NCBI GenBank assembly: GCA_021397845.1
Contig: CM038052.1
Span: forward strand, 140,373,854 to 140,437,853
Direction: 5' to 3'
Length of the DNA: 64,000 nt
Source: Areca catechu
Taxonomy: Eukaryota; Streptophyta; Magnoliopsida; Arecales; Arecaceae
Shown: positions 9,835 through 19,784 of the stretch, piece after piece
Position numbering within the stretch: position 1 is the first letter of the stretch
How the letters are laid out: the number at the start of each line of letters is the position of its first letter
Position numbers and translations under genes: made by a program
Notes under the pieces: model-generated
Seen by the model: only the letters and a program-made list of their open reading frames with translations
Told to the model about the DNA's origin: nothing
Database searches by the model: none

Positions 9835-11288
9835 TGGTGGGGACACCTGAGGCACCAGAATAAGACAGAGGCTTTTTCAACCCTCTGTAAATTGATCAAT
9901 AATTTATGAGTCCATCTATAATAAGAGCTTAGCTCATCTGAGTCTATTTTAGTTTTTATTTGAGTATTTTTAGTTGTTATTTCAGTTCTGTACTAGTCAG
10001 CTCATGTTGAGCTAGTTCAGTCCAATGCTAGTCAGCTCATGTTGAGCTAATTTTATTTTTTTGAGTCCTATCCAAGCATACTGAAGACTCAAGACGACAT
10101 CATACAAGTAAAGACCAAGTCCAACCAGATTGAAGACATGGAAGTTTAGCCCAAGTCCAACCCAGCTTTAAGATTTGAAGACCCCAAGAGGAAAATGAGA
10201 AACCCTGATTCCTTGCAGATGCCCTCCAGATGCCCAGATTTCCTTCCAGATGCCAAAATATATTCATAGACCAAGGCATCCATGATTTTAGAGGCCCATC
10301 TGCATCCTAGCCCAAAGAAATCAAGCCCAGGTGCCAAGCCCAAGCCCCTAAGAAGCAAGATACCAGGGAATATTCCTGCTACCTGGCTACCAGGCCACAC
10401 CAGCTTCCAGAGGCCCAAACCCATGCACCCGGGCCCCTTTGGGCCGGCCCCTTGCTGCTCCTAGAAGCCCAACACGCCCCCCTAGGCATCCTTGGAGTGT
10501 TGACCAAGTCAATAGAATTTTTAGAGATTTTTCTACCTAATATTTCCTTATTTTCGAGCTAGGGTTTGAGAGGGAAAAGGATTCTTATGTAAAGACTTAT
10601 GTACCCTTACTTGGAGCCCAAGGTTAAGGGTCTATTTAAGGGACCCTAGCCTCTTGTATGGGAAGAATTTTTGATGAATGAAAACCTTGAGTTCTTCTAT
10701 TGAGTGGTGTGATACCCTGCTGTGTGCATAAAGGGGTTTGTGAGAGTTCTTCTTCCCGGTGTTTGCAATCATCTTCCTGCTGCCAACAAACCCTCCAGAT
10801 CCATGGACGCCCACTCCAAAAGAAGCCTTCCCTTGCTGTTTTTACTTTGTTTTCTTGTTCCTTTGTGAGCTTTCTAACCCCTGACAGGTCGTTTGCAGGT
10901 CCCTGAGTTCCTACGAATCCAACGACTCCAGCCAAGCCTCAATCGGATCACCGAGCAGAAAGCCGGGTATCCGCGGGTCTTTGGCTCGGTTTTCCAGGCT
11001 GCATCCGTCGAGGAACGAGAGACCCCTTCACTGCGATCTTCACAGATGTTGTCAGGTACACCCCTTTACCTCCAGTAGTTTTATTGTAGGAGAACTTGCC
11101 CTAACCGAGGCTTCTCAGCCCTGGCGGTCCTTCTTTGCTACTTTTCTAGGTCCTAATCTGCATGCTGATCTTCAAAAATTCATACAAAATTCCCTACAAA
11201 TAATTTTGATCTGAAATTTGGGAATTAATCACCTAACTCAACATGTAAAACATACAAAAAAAATTGCATGCATATTAGTTCCCCATCA
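9835..11288 (+). repeat. Chromo-1 3' LTR
   Basis: 1454 bp, the same length as the 5' LTR and about 97.5 percent identical by eye. It starts TGGTGGGGAC after ccaggagaat and ends CCCCATCA, followed by the right TSD ctttt. It repeats the palindromes (9999-10013, 10034-10048). Confidence 0.93.
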
Positions 11289-11293
11289 CTTTT

Positions 11294-11561
11294 TCAGCTT
11301 GCCCCCCAACAGAATTTGGCAGCGCTCCGTGCCTATAAAAGGTACCCGGGGACCTTCTTGAGGGGTAATGTTTTTTTTCCCCATTCTGATTCCTTTTCCC
11401 GAGTTCTTCTCATTCTGTTGCTCCTATCCTCCTCCAACATAAGCATCGGAGTGTCCCTTGCCGGAGGCCCCTCCAACACTTAGGGACTTCTTGCAGGTTG
11501 CCTGGTCAAGGAGCCTTCCAGTGCGTCCACCGAGCTCGTTTCAGAAGAAAGAGCGGCAACA
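11294..11561 (+). mobile_element. Tat 5' LTR, second segment with promoter
   Basis: Continues the LTR broken at 5042, giving 661 bp in total, and ends gagcggcaaca. It carries the promoter TATA box TATAAAAG at 11334-11341; the matching box in the 3' LTR is at 18538-18545. The transcript would have had to begin here, downstream of the Chromo-1 insertion. Confidence 0.9.
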
Positions 11562-11581
11562 GATTGGTGCTAGAGGAAGGT
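11562..11581 (+). other. Tat primer-binding site
   Basis: gattggtgctagaggaagg follows the LTR directly. It is the kind of non-Met primer site found in Tat-type gypsy elements. The exact tRNA was not determined. Confidence 0.65.
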
Positions 11582-11645
11582 TCACGCTTGAACCTACGAT
11601 GCGCTCCTTACTCGGAAAGGGAAGATAAATGGGAAGGATCCAGCT

Positions 11646-12104
11646 ATGGCAAGAGGAAGAACCCAGAGCATCTCCACGAGGGGAGGACGCTCCCACCAAG
11701 GGCCCAGCGCACCTCCCATGGAGAGCAATATCGCTGCCGCCATCGAGCCCACCATCACCCTAGGGCTACAACAATTCCAAATGCTGGTAAACCACATTGA
11801 GACGCTTACCTTGGTGGTCCAGCACTTCCAGGATATGGCTGACCATCAGCAGCAGCCTCCGGCGGCTTCCTACGTCAATCACCAGCCGGTCACCAGCATT
11901 AGCCAGTAGCCGGACGCACCACCACCATCATCCCCGGTAGTCGCAGGACCCTAGGGGTCCATGAGGGCCCGTGCTAAAGAAAAGATGGCGAGGTCAGCCT
12001 CCCCCTCTTTCGCTGACTCTGCTCATCCTGTCGATCGGCGCCCTGCTGCAGACCCGCACGACTACGGTAGCAAGATCATGGACATGGAGCGCATCATCGA
12101 GGTC
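11646..12104 (+). pseudogene. Tat gag, N-terminal part
   Basis: Starts MARGRTQSIS, rich in Arg/Ser/Gly, and continues with a Gln/Ala-rich segment (LQQFQMLVNHIETLTLVVQ) that looks helical, then a Pro-rich linker. Two TAG stops follow (one at 11907-11909, one about 45 bp later), then the same frame resumes as MRARAKEKMARSASP up to DMERIIEVR. The gag core and zinc knuckle are missing, because at about 12105 the sequence jumps to RNase H. All pieces share one frame with the downstream pol, so the loss was an internal deletion and not a frameshift. Confidence 0.72.
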
Positions 12105-12917
12105 AGATATCCTAAGGTGCAAAAGCTGGTGTACTTATTGGTTATAGCGATGAAGCGCCTCCGACCTTACTTCTAGGCGCATCCCATCATCGTGCTGACG
12201 GACCAACCCCTCTGGGCGATTCTCCGAAGCCCTGATACCTCTGGATGGCTCGCCAAATAGGCCGTCAGGTTGGGCAAGTTTGACATTTCCTTCTAGCCAC
12301 GGTCAACCTTAAAAGCCTAGGTGATAGCTGATTTCATTGTGGAATGCACCTAGGGGGCAAACCCGCCCCCGGCGACGGTTGAGACATCCGTGGCTGAGCC
12401 CGCAGGAGAGGTCGATCTGGCGGGGGAAGACGAGCCCACCTGGACCATGCACGTAGATGGAGCTTCCAACCTTTCAGGGTGTGGTGCATGCTTAATCCTA
12501 GTTGACCCTGATGGGCAATGTTTGGAGTATGCCCTATATTTTGCATTCCAGGTGTCGAACAACCAGGCGGAGTATGAAGCTCTACTTGCGGGTTTGAAGG
12601 TAGCAAATGAACTAGGCATCGGTAGGATCTGCGCCTTCTCCGACACCCAGCTGGTGGTTAATCAGGTGAAGGGCGAGTTTGAAGCGAGGGATCTGTCTTT
12701 GGCCAAGTACTTAGACAAGGTACGAGACCTGGTGTCACAGCTTAAATTCTTTGAGATTCTCCATATACCGTCGGAGCAAAACTCCCGGGTGGATGCTTTG
12801 TCGCGTTTGGCTACCGCTGCAGTCAGCACCTCCTACCAGACCTTTGTAGAACATCTCCAGTGTCCAAGTATTACGAAGGAGCTGACAGAGATCCATCAGG
12901 TTGAGCAAGAGGCCTAG
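12105..12917 (+). pseudogene. Tat tandem RNase H region
   Basis: The first part (12105-12360) matches the end of the ordinary gypsy RNase H and its connection to the next domain (IVLTDQPLWAIL, ADFIVECT), with several TAG stops. The second (12390-12917, 175 codons open) is a complete second RNase H of the plant/archaeal-like type used to define the Tat lineage. Its catalytic acidic residues are visible as HVDGASN (Asp23), the AEYEAL Glu (about 61), FSDTQL (Asp85) and SRVDALSR (Asp135). The frame stops at a TAG before WMDPI, where integrase begins. This second domain is the best-preserved enzyme of the element, although RT itself is gone. Confidence 0.85.
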
Positions 12918-12920
12918 TGG

Positions 12921-14150
12921 ATGGACCCAATCTGTACATTCTTGGTGCAAGGGGTCCTTCCAGATGATCTAACGGAAGCCAGGCGCATCCGCTCCACGGC
13001 CTCCAAGTATGTCATCCTTTATGGGGCTCTCTACAAGCGCTCATTTTCCCAACCCTTGCTGAAATGCTTGGGGTCAACCGATGCGGACTACGCACTTCGG
13101 GAGGTGCACTAGGGCATCTATGGCGATCATCTTGGAGGAAGGTCTCTGGCTTACAAAATCATTCACCAAGGGTATTACTAGCCTACAATCCAGAAGGATG
13201 CCTTGGACTTCGTACGAAGGTGCGATGCTTGCCAGAGGTTCTCCGGCATCTAAAGGAGTCCAGCCAATCAGCTGACCCCGCTAACAGTGCCTTGGCCATT
13301 TGCCTAATGGGGGATGGATATCCTGCGACCTTTTCCCCCAGCCTCTAGTCAGCAAAAATTTCTCCTCGTGGCCATTGATTATTTCACTATGTGGGTGGAG
13401 GCAGAGGCATTGGCGCAGATAACCAAGGCAAAAGTGGAGAACTTCGTCTGGAACTGCATTATCTTCCGGTTTGTGATTCCGAAGACGATCATCACTGACA
13501 ATGGAAGACAGTTCGACAACTTCCAGTTCCGAGACTTTTGTCAACAATACCACATCGCCTAATGGCTCATGTCGATCGCCCATCCTCAGTCCAATGGGGA
13601 GGCGGAGGTCACCAATAGAACGATCCTACATGGGTTGAAGACCCAACTGAATGAAGCCATGGGGCTCTGGGCAAATAAGCTCCATTCAGTGCTTTGGGAT
13701 TATCGAACAACCGCACGGTCGGCAACGGGGGAAACACCGTTCAACTTGACCTATGGAAGTGAGGCTGTCATCCTCGTGGAGGTCTCTCTACTATCTTTGT
13801 GGACCGACCAATTTGCCGAGCCGATCAACTCAGAGTAATGAAGGGCTGACCTAGATCTGCTGGAGGAAACCCACCTCCGGGCAAGTACGAAGATGGCGAC
13901 CTACCATCAAAAGATAGCAAGTTATTATAACTCACGGGTTAAAGTGCGCACCTACCAAGTTCGAGATCTGGTCCTGCGGAAGATCGAGGTCTCGAGGCCG
14001 ACCGAGCAGGGGAAGCTCTCCCCCAATTCGGAGGTCCCCTATCGGGTTATTGAGATAGTTTGGGCTGGAACTTATAGCCTAGCACACTTGGACGGGCAAC
14101 TGATGGTACACCCATGGAATGTAGACAATCTTCGCAAATATTATCAATGA
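12921..14150 (+). pseudogene. Tat integrase
   Basis: In the same frame as the RNase H, with stops at 13110, near 13250, 13560 and 13836. The N-terminal zinc-binding pattern is readable (VH, GDH, then CDAC). The catalytic triad is present: Asp in GMDILRPF, Asp in IITDNGRQF, Glu in QSNGEAEV. The C-terminal domain runs to about 14150, ending in HPWNVDNLRKYYQ-stop, the usual end of Tat pol. It inserts element DNA into chromosomes in intact relatives; here it is broken by nonsense codons. It is followed within 40 bp by the minisatellite. Confidence 0.88.
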
Positions 14151-14189
14151 AGTCTACAAATTTCTTCAAACTCCTTCAACTCCTGCCAG

Positions 14190-15044
14190 CCCACTCCGAA
14201 AGTCTGACCTCGGTCGGCAGAGGCTCTAAGGCAGCCCACTCAGAAAGTCCGGCCATAGTCGGTAGAGGCTCTAGGGTAGCCCACTCCGAAAGTCCGACCT
14301 CGATCGACAGAGGCTCTAGGGCAGCCCACTATGAAAGTTCGACCCCGGTCGGCAGAGGCCCTAGGACAGCCAACTCCGAAAGTCTGGCCCAGATCAGTAG
14401 AGGCTCTAGGGCTGCCCACTCCGAAAGATTGACCCCGGTCGGCAGAGGCTCTAGGGCAGCCCACTCCGAAAGTCCAGCCCTAGTCGGCAGAGGCTCTAGG
14501 GTAGCCCACTCCAAAAGTCCATCCCCGGTAGGCAGAGGCTCTAGGGAAGCCCACTCCGAAAGTCCGACCCCGATCGGCAGAGGCTCTAGGATAGCCCACT
14601 CCGAAAGTCTGGCCCCGGTCAGCAGAGGCTCTAGGGCAACCTACTCCGAAAGTCCGACCCCGGTCTACAGAGGCTCTAGGGTAGCCCACTTCGAATTCCA
14701 GCCCCGGTCGGCAGAGGCTCTAGGGTAGCCCACTTCGAATGTCTGACCCCGGTCGGCAGAGGCTCTAGGGTAGCCCACTCTGAAAGTCCAGCCCCGGTCG
14801 GTAGAGGCACTAGGGCAGCCCACTCCGAAAGTCGGATCCTGGTCGGCAGAGCCTCTAGAGTAGCCCACTTCGAAAGTCCAGCCCCGGTTAGCCGAGGCTC
14901 TATGGCAGCCCACTCCGAAAGTCCGACCCCAATCGACAGAGGCTCTAGGGCAGCCCACTCCGAATGTCCGGCCCCGGTCGACAGAGGCTCTAGGGCAGCC
15001 CACTCCGAAAGTCCAACCCCAGTCGACAGAGGCTCTAGGATACC
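14190..15044 (+). repeat. 45-bp minisatellite of the Tat element, about 19 units
   Basis: About 19 head-to-tail units of 45 bp (consensus begins cccactccgaaagtcc and ends gctctagggcag). One 44-bp unit near 14683 breaks the frame. Because 45 is divisible by three, each strand has long open frames of a 15-residue repeat (plus: AHSESPTPVGRGSRA type; minus: GCPRASADRGRTFGV type). Tandem repeats between pol and the 3' LTR are a recognised feature of Tat-lineage elements and a known seed of satellite DNA. The ORFs are more likely a by-product than genes. Confidence 0.95.
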
Positions 15045-15427
15045 CATCCCGAGACAGCTCAAGCGGGACATCAAAGGAGATGGACTACATTATGAGCCGA
15101 CTCGTAGAAAGAGACCAGGAGCAAGCGCCCAAGTGTTCGGCCTGAATCAAGTCACTGTTCTTAGCTACCCTATTGGCCCCTGGCCCGAATAGGCCGACTG
15201 GGGGTACTTGGGGAAATTCCAGAAAAAGGGCACTTGCTCTGTTCCTGCCGGCTTCTTCAAAGTGGTTAGTGACCCTGCAATGCCGTAAGGCCGACCCGGG
15301 GTACTTAGAAAGATTTTTGAAAAGAAAAGCATTTTGCACATAATGAAGGAGTTTCAGAAATAGGTCTACTCATTCATTTCCAAAACTAGTACTTACAAAA
15401 GAGGTGGGTCAGACCTTTACAAACCCC
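15045..15427. other. Non-coding interval between the minisatellite and the antisense gene
   Basis: No credible gene. It would form the 3' untranslated region of the antisense gene and part of the Tat 3' region. It holds two copies of a short gtacttgggg/gtacttaga-type motif after ccgact/ccgacc. Confidence 0.4.
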
Positions 15428-16174
15428 TTAGGTTCGGCCCATGAGAGATGCCTCAAGGGCCTCAACCTCGACCCTATCATCTACAACTGGTAGGTCAACC
15501 GGATCCACCACGTTGGGAGAGTCCTTAGGGAGGGCCATCACCACTGGCTTAGCCGGTGCTAGAGCATCGACCGAGGCCGCTTTTGATTCACCCTCTCTTG
15601 GGGGCTCTACATTGGCCTCCACCCCTTCGGACGGTTCCCGCAGCTCGGCGCACGCCAGGTCCAGCTCCGGGAACAGCTGACCCACCTTCTTCAAGGCATC
15701 ATCGTAGCCCTCTCGGTAGAAATCGGATGCCGCCTCCTCCACGTCATCGATAAAGGTGCTGGTGGCCTTATATGCCACCACGGCCCCCCGCACCTACTCT
15801 ACGGCCAGCTACTTGGACTCCTCGAGCTAAGCCTCTAGCAGTGCTGCCCTCACCCGTCCGGCCCGAACCTGCTCATCGGCCTTTGTAGACCGCATTTCCT
15901 CCTCGCCCAGCCGGCGGGCGAGAGAGTTGGCCTTCGCCTTCTTCTTCCTTATCTTGGCCTCGCAGCGGGCCAGCCTGCCTTCGACCTTCTTCAGAGCTGC
16001 CTTCACCAACTCTATCTCTCCCGAGGCTACCGCCAAACTCTCCTTCGCCAACTTCAAGGATGCCGTAGCAACTTCCTGGGCAGCCTCCAGCTCCTGGGCC
16101 CTCTTCGCAGAGGTCTTGGCGGCCTGCACCACCTAGCTGATGGCATCGTCCATGAGGGAGATGCCATGGAGAAG
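15428..16174 (-). pseudogene. Tat antisense gene, C-terminal coding part (coiled coil)
   Basis: Read on the minus strand from the candidate acceptor at 16174: LLHGISLMDD, a TAG, then an alanine/lysine/glutamate-rich segment (16132-15827) with clear heptad-like periodicity (SLKLAKESLAVASGEIELVK, ALKKVEGRLARCEAK). This predicts a long coiled coil. A further block (15793-15428) opens MRGAVVAYKATSTF and continues with FYREGYDDALKKVGQLFPEL and a Pro/Glu/Val-rich tail. This matches the usual design of the extra antisense protein carried by Tat-type elements such as Grande: a globular N-terminal domain plus a C-terminal coiled coil. Stops make it non-functional. Confidence 0.65.
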
Positions 16175-16259
16175 CTGCGAAAGCATGACCCAGTCAGTGT
16201 TTTACTTGAAGACGGAAAGGTAGTGGAGTAAAAAAAAAAAGGTAAGGTGAAATCCTTAC
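16175..16259 (-). other. Candidate intron in the Tat antisense gene
   Basis: On the minus strand the exon ends ...cttataagg, followed by GTAAGG (16259-16254). An 11-T tract (the A run near 16231 on plus) leads to a ...ttcgCAG acceptor at 16175-16179. The intron is 85 bp. Splicing joins AGG to CTT with no frame change: an ATG at 16340-16338 gives 27 codons to the donor, and 16174 is in frame with the coiled-coil ORF at 16132. Sequence-only prediction. Confidence 0.55.
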
Positions 16260-16806
16260 CCTTATAAGGTGACGGTAGCTCTCCATAGTCACGTCGACCA
16301 AGTTCCTCTTGATCGACGCCTCCCAGTTGGTATCGGTCATTGCCCCCCTCAGCAGGCTCCGTGCCCGCTTGGGATGGTCCAGCGCACGCTAGTACTGGAA
16401 CTCCTCCGGGCGTACCTCCTCTTCTGACAGCTCGAGCTCGCTGTCGGCTGTCCCTTCAATGACTGACCCCTTGCCCTTGTCGGCTAGAGGTCCTACCTAC
16501 TCCAGATCGGCAGGCGCTGCGACGAGCATCGCCGGGCGCTCCTGCTCCGACCGGGGGGCTTGCTCTCCCCGTGGGGCCAACACCCCCGCTACGTTCCTCG
16601 CCCTATGTTCGATAAGGGGGATGTCTTCCCCGTCCTACTCCACGTCAACGACGGGGGTGGGTCGCTCCTCTTCCTGCCTTTTCTTCTATCGCTCAGCAAC
16701 TGGTGTAGAGGCCGATTCTGGAGCGGCCCGCTTCCGCACTGCCTTTTGGATGACTTTGGATTTGTCGATCCATTGCAGCCTTCAACTTGTCACCAAACAT
16801 CATGAG
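16260..16806 (-). pseudogene. Tat antisense gene, middle exon remnants
   Basis: On the minus strand, MMFGDKLKAAMDRQIQS (from about 16806) and, after frameshifts and stops, ALDHPKRARSLLRG then MTDTNWEASIKRNLVDVTME read continuously to the donor at 16260. The segment is Arg/Gly/Pro-rich in other frames owing to high GC. The plus-strand frame 16459-16866 has no similarity I can see and is taken as a shadow. The assignment rests on position, orientation and frame continuity across the candidate intron. Confidence 0.45.
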
Positions 16807-17103
16807 TCAAAGAAAGGAGGAAAGATTGAAAGAATGGTGAGAAGAGGGGTCGGCCCTTGCCTATGAATCCTTGGGGGCTAATCCCTGCTTGATGAAGGGT
16901 CTCTTCCCCCAACAGCTCATATGCCGCCACTGGGCCGGCTCTACTAAGCATGGTGAATGCACCCAGGTCGGCTGCCGATACCGACCTGCCCTCGCGGACC
17001 CTCGCCCGTGGTTCTCTCCAAAACCGCTCAAACCCCCAATGTTCGAGACTGCTGATGAAGAAGAACCTGGCCTTCCACCCGTGGACGGCCGATGGGAGTT
17101 ACT

Positions 17104-17550
17104 TCAATAGCATTCGGCCTTGACGAGGGATGATAGGATCCACTCCTGGCTCCTAAAGTCCCTCTTCAGGTAAAAGAAGTTACCGAAGAGGGACAAACTG
17201 GGGTCGGGCCCGACCTTACGACAAAGTACTATGAAGTAACATATCACCCGAATACTATTCGGGGTCAGCTGCACCAGGGTCACCCTATAATGGTTGAAGA
17301 TGGCTATGAACAGGGGATGTAGTGGGAACCTAAGGCCGGCCTTAAGAAGAGACTCATATATTGGGAGGGTCCATGGACCTACTGGGTTGTTTGCTCTCCC
17401 CTCTTGGACAGGTAATGTGAGGTGCAGGGTGGACGGGATGCCGTACACTGCTCTAAGGTTTTCAACCCGTTCCCGGGTCATGGTCGAGGATACCATGCTC
17501 GACCTTGGGTCCCTAGGTCTATGGAACGAACCCCTACTGCTAGATGCCAT
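17104..17550 (-). pseudogene. Tat antisense gene, N-terminal 'putative gypsy type transposon' domain
   Basis: 148 codons on the minus strand, opening MASSSRGSFHRPRDPRSS and then containing LPIYESLLKAGLRFPLHPLF, HYRVTLVQLTPNSIRVICYF and SLFGNFFYLKR. This resembles the plant domain annotated as 'putative gypsy type transposon' (Pfam Transposase_28, PF04195, from memory). It is found in antisense ORFs between pol and the 3' LTR of Tat-type elements; its biochemical role is unknown. The frame runs out at a TAG after KAECY; further degraded sequence links it to the coiled-coil part at lower coordinates. A TATA box lies about 140 bp upstream at 17687-17694. Confidence 0.7.
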
Positions 17551-17686
17551 TGGGAGTTAGAAGGAAAAGAGGAATGTTTGGGACTAACCTGGGATGAACT
17601 CCTAGATGATGAGATTTGTGGAAGGGGAAGACCATAGCTCGAAGCACAGAAAAAGCAGAAAGAGCCTCTCGCCCTACCTCCTCCCC

Positions 17687-17694
17687 CTTTTATA
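17687..17694 (-). promoter_or_regulatory. TATA box for the Tat antisense gene
   Basis: TATAAAAG on the minus strand (inside cctataaaaggggg) lies about 137 bp upstream of the antisense ATG at 17550. The leader between them is pyrimidine-rich and free of upstream ATGs in the direct path I checked. It suggests the antisense gene has its own promoter inside the element. Position and sequence only. Confidence 0.5.
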
Positions 17695-17699
17695 GGCCT

Positions 17700-18138
17700 T
17701 TGGGGATGGAGAGAGGCCGGAGAAGGAATTATTACCTGCCTCGGGTGCATCCCAGCCGTCCCATCGAAAGCCGCAATGGCCACCACCATGAGAATCAGTG
17801 TGGCTGAAGCACCCTCTCACACGGATCGTGATCAGCGTGCGCGATGGATCAGCAGTGCGAGACTGGCCCAGAAGGCGACTCCGGCCAGCCAGATGCTGCC
17901 ACGTGGCGTCTGGCCCCATATTGATATGGGACAGCCTGGCCCTCATCATGGCACCAGACCTACATTAACTGCCCCGCCTGTGCCCCCCCAAGCGGCTGAC
18001 AGCTATTCAGGGCACCGTTTGAGGCCGATTCGATGTGACCCGATGCCTCAGTACGGAGTCTGCCTTAGGTGTGCACGATCATGCTCTTGTCCTTTTGTGT
18101 CACATGGCCCCTCAACACCCAGGAGCAGTGGGGGCAAC
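17700..18138. other. Tat 3' untranslated region and antisense upstream region
   Basis: GC-rich, with no convincing protein. It ends in the purine-rich tract aggagcagtgggggcaac directly before the 3' LTR; this tract would prime plus-strand DNA synthesis. Confidence 0.6.
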
Positions 18139-18766
18139 TGATGCACCCCTTCGGCTAGCCCCCGGTCATACTGACTCCGGCATCTGGTCAGCTTTCCCAA
18201 GGAGCCGGCCCCGGGGCTTTGGGAGCTGACAAGTGCCTCGCCACCCGTGTGGTGCCCCTTTGATCACTACGGTCAGCCCCCTTTGACCCCACTAAGCACC
18301 CCGGTCAGCTTCATGGAAGCCAGCCGATCCGCTGCTGAAGAAATCACCGAAGCTTCCAAGAACCCTTCCTCTCCGACAGTTCTGACAATCTATTATAACA
18401 TACTCCACTGCATGGCCACTACTTTGACACACCTGTCACGCCGCCACCCATGATCTTGCTGCCACGCCTATTCTCCTTGGGGCATTTCTGGGCTTTTTCA
18501 TCCTGCCCCCCAATAGAATTTTACAGCGCTCCATGCCTATAAAAGGCACCCGGGGGACCTTCATGAGGGGTAACATTTTTCTTCCCCATTTTGATTCCTG
18601 TTCCCGAGTTGTTCTCGTTATATTGCCCGAATCCTCCTCTAACTTAAGCATCGGAGTGTCCCTCGCCGGAGCCCCCTCCAGTGCTTAGGGACCCTTTGCA
18701 GGTTGCCCGGTCGAGGAGCCCTCCAACGCATCCACCGAGCTCTGTTCAAGATGAAGAGCAGCAACA
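18139..18766 (+). repeat. Tat 3' LTR
   Basis: 628 bp, TGATGC...GCAACA, with TATAAAAG at 18538-18545 and the right TSD gttac at 18767-18771. It is clearly diverged from the 5' copy (many substitutions and a deletion), so the Tat insertion is much older than Chromo-1. Confidence 0.92.
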
Positions 18767-18771
18767 GTTAC

Positions 18772-19770
18772 GTTAAAAAAATTTTATGAAGATGTGCCAT
18801 ATTAGAATAGTCATTCTGTTGTTGAAACACAGTAGAGGACTAGATAAACCATCATCCTTGCCACCCCTTGCAGATAAGTCTTTGATATTTTTCATGCACC
18901 ATTTCCTGTGACCCGTCAAAGAAAGAAAGACAAGGGGCGTGGACTCTTCCTTCACGCCCCTTGGTGTTTCATGCCATATGGCATTTGGCATGGATAAAGG
19001 TGGCCATTTGATGGTTGATGGGTGGCCATGATGCAAGGATATTCATGCAACAGAAATAAAAGGAAGCGACTCTTTGTAAAGTTTCTTTTATCCGAAGAGT
19101 CCTTCTGTTTTAATTCTCTTAAGTTTTGAATGAAGAGAAGTGTTGTCTGGATAAGGGACACATTCTATTGGAAAGGACATGTCTTATGGCATGGAAGGGA
19201 TGTCTTAAAGCATCTCTTGATTGCTATTTAAGGAGATAGGTGCCCGGGGAATGGTGTTCGGAGTTTTTATTCTGAAAAACATTTCTTTCCTGCATTCTCT
19301 TTCTTTGTACTAAAAGATCTCTAGTCAAGTTAAGACAGGCCATTAACTTTGATTATGAGAGTCCTATTTGAGTGATCTTATAGGCGTGGGAAAGAGGAAG
19401 AAAGAGGAGGAAAGAAAGGTTGATAGGAGGAATATCATTCCAAATAAGAGGAGTTTCTGCCTGAATTAAATTAGACTTTATAGTTCTTATTGAAGGAACC
19501 GGTTTTGAAGTGGTGCATTTGTCTTGATCAAAGCCCTGTGTGGATCACCGTTGGAGGGTGAATACTTGGGTGCCTAGTGAGTAGATCAGAAAGGCCAGAT
19601 TAAGGTTTCTACATCGAATTGGATTTTTGCGATCAAGGTTGGTGTTTAAACCCTAATTTATATTTTTTATGATTTATTTTCTTAATAAGGTGTTCTTGGG
19701 ATTAAGGGTTAGGTTATGATTTCATAATATTTTGAAATCCATGCTTCCGCCCTAGTAACCGAACCAATCA
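18772..19770 (+). mobile_element. Shared copia A/B LTR, second segment
   Basis: Resumes the LTR broken at 4649, matching 26411-27410 of the right-hand copy throughout. It contains a TATA-like tatttaag (19225-19232) and the block cctgtgtggatcaccgttgg near 19540. It ends ...gaaccaatca, followed by the copia B primer-binding site. Confidence 0.92.
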
Positions 19771-19771
19771 G

Positions 19772-19784
19772 TGGTATCAGAGCC
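19772..19784 (+). other. Copia B primer-binding site
   Basis: tggtatcagagcc lies one base after the LTR. It is a perfect complement to the initiator Met tRNA 3' end. Confidence 0.92.

Larger units (their letters stand above)
5043..11288 (+). mobile_element. Chromo-1: complete non-autonomous chromovirus derivative
   Basis: Complete 6246-bp element with two 1454-bp LTRs (TGGTGGGGAC...CCCCATCA) and a perfect TSD ctttt (5038-5042, 11289-11293) inside the Tat 5' LTR. The interior (6497-9834) holds a primer-binding site, a long non-coding leader, one long ORF of unknown function, and an integrase C-terminal tail with chromodomain. There is no protease, RT, RNase H or integrase core, so mobility would need enzymes in trans. 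By hand I count about 36 differences between its LTRs (about 2.5 percent), the lowest apart from the TRIM-like element, so it is a relatively recent insertion. Confidence 0.93.
4650..18766 (+). mobile_element. Ty3/gypsy Tat-lineage element (whole, 14.1 kb with nested insert)
   Basis: LTR ends are TGATGC...GCAACA, flanked by a perfect 5-bp TSD gttac (4645-4649 and 18767-18771) inside the copia A/B LTR. Order on the plus strand: 5' LTR (split by Chromo-1), primer-binding site, gag start, remnant of the first RNase H, a second RNase H of the kind that marks Tat elements, integrase, a 45-bp minisatellite, an antisense gene, polypurine tract, 3' LTR. Protease and RT are absent: gag runs straight into RNase H near 12105. 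Without Chromo-1 the element is about 7.9 kb, short for Tat. It cannot be autonomous. Confidence 0.9.

Noticed and set aside
14190..15044. Regular repeats suggesting a CRISPR array
   Set aside because: Units are contiguous and similar throughout, with no distinct spacers, in a plant retrotransposon context.
14240..15074. Several overlapping open frames on the minus strand
   Set aside because: They are products of the 45-bp period being a multiple of three; the units have no independent start, codon or domain evidence.
16459..16866. 135-codon plus-strand frame in the Tat 3' region
   Set aside because: Opposite to the antisense gene; low-complexity Ser/Gly/Arg content explained by GC-rich sequence.
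19772..19784. tRNA-like signal at tggtatcagagcc and similar sites
   Set aside because: These are primer-binding sites complementary to a tRNA 3' end; no tRNA cloverleaf surrounds them.
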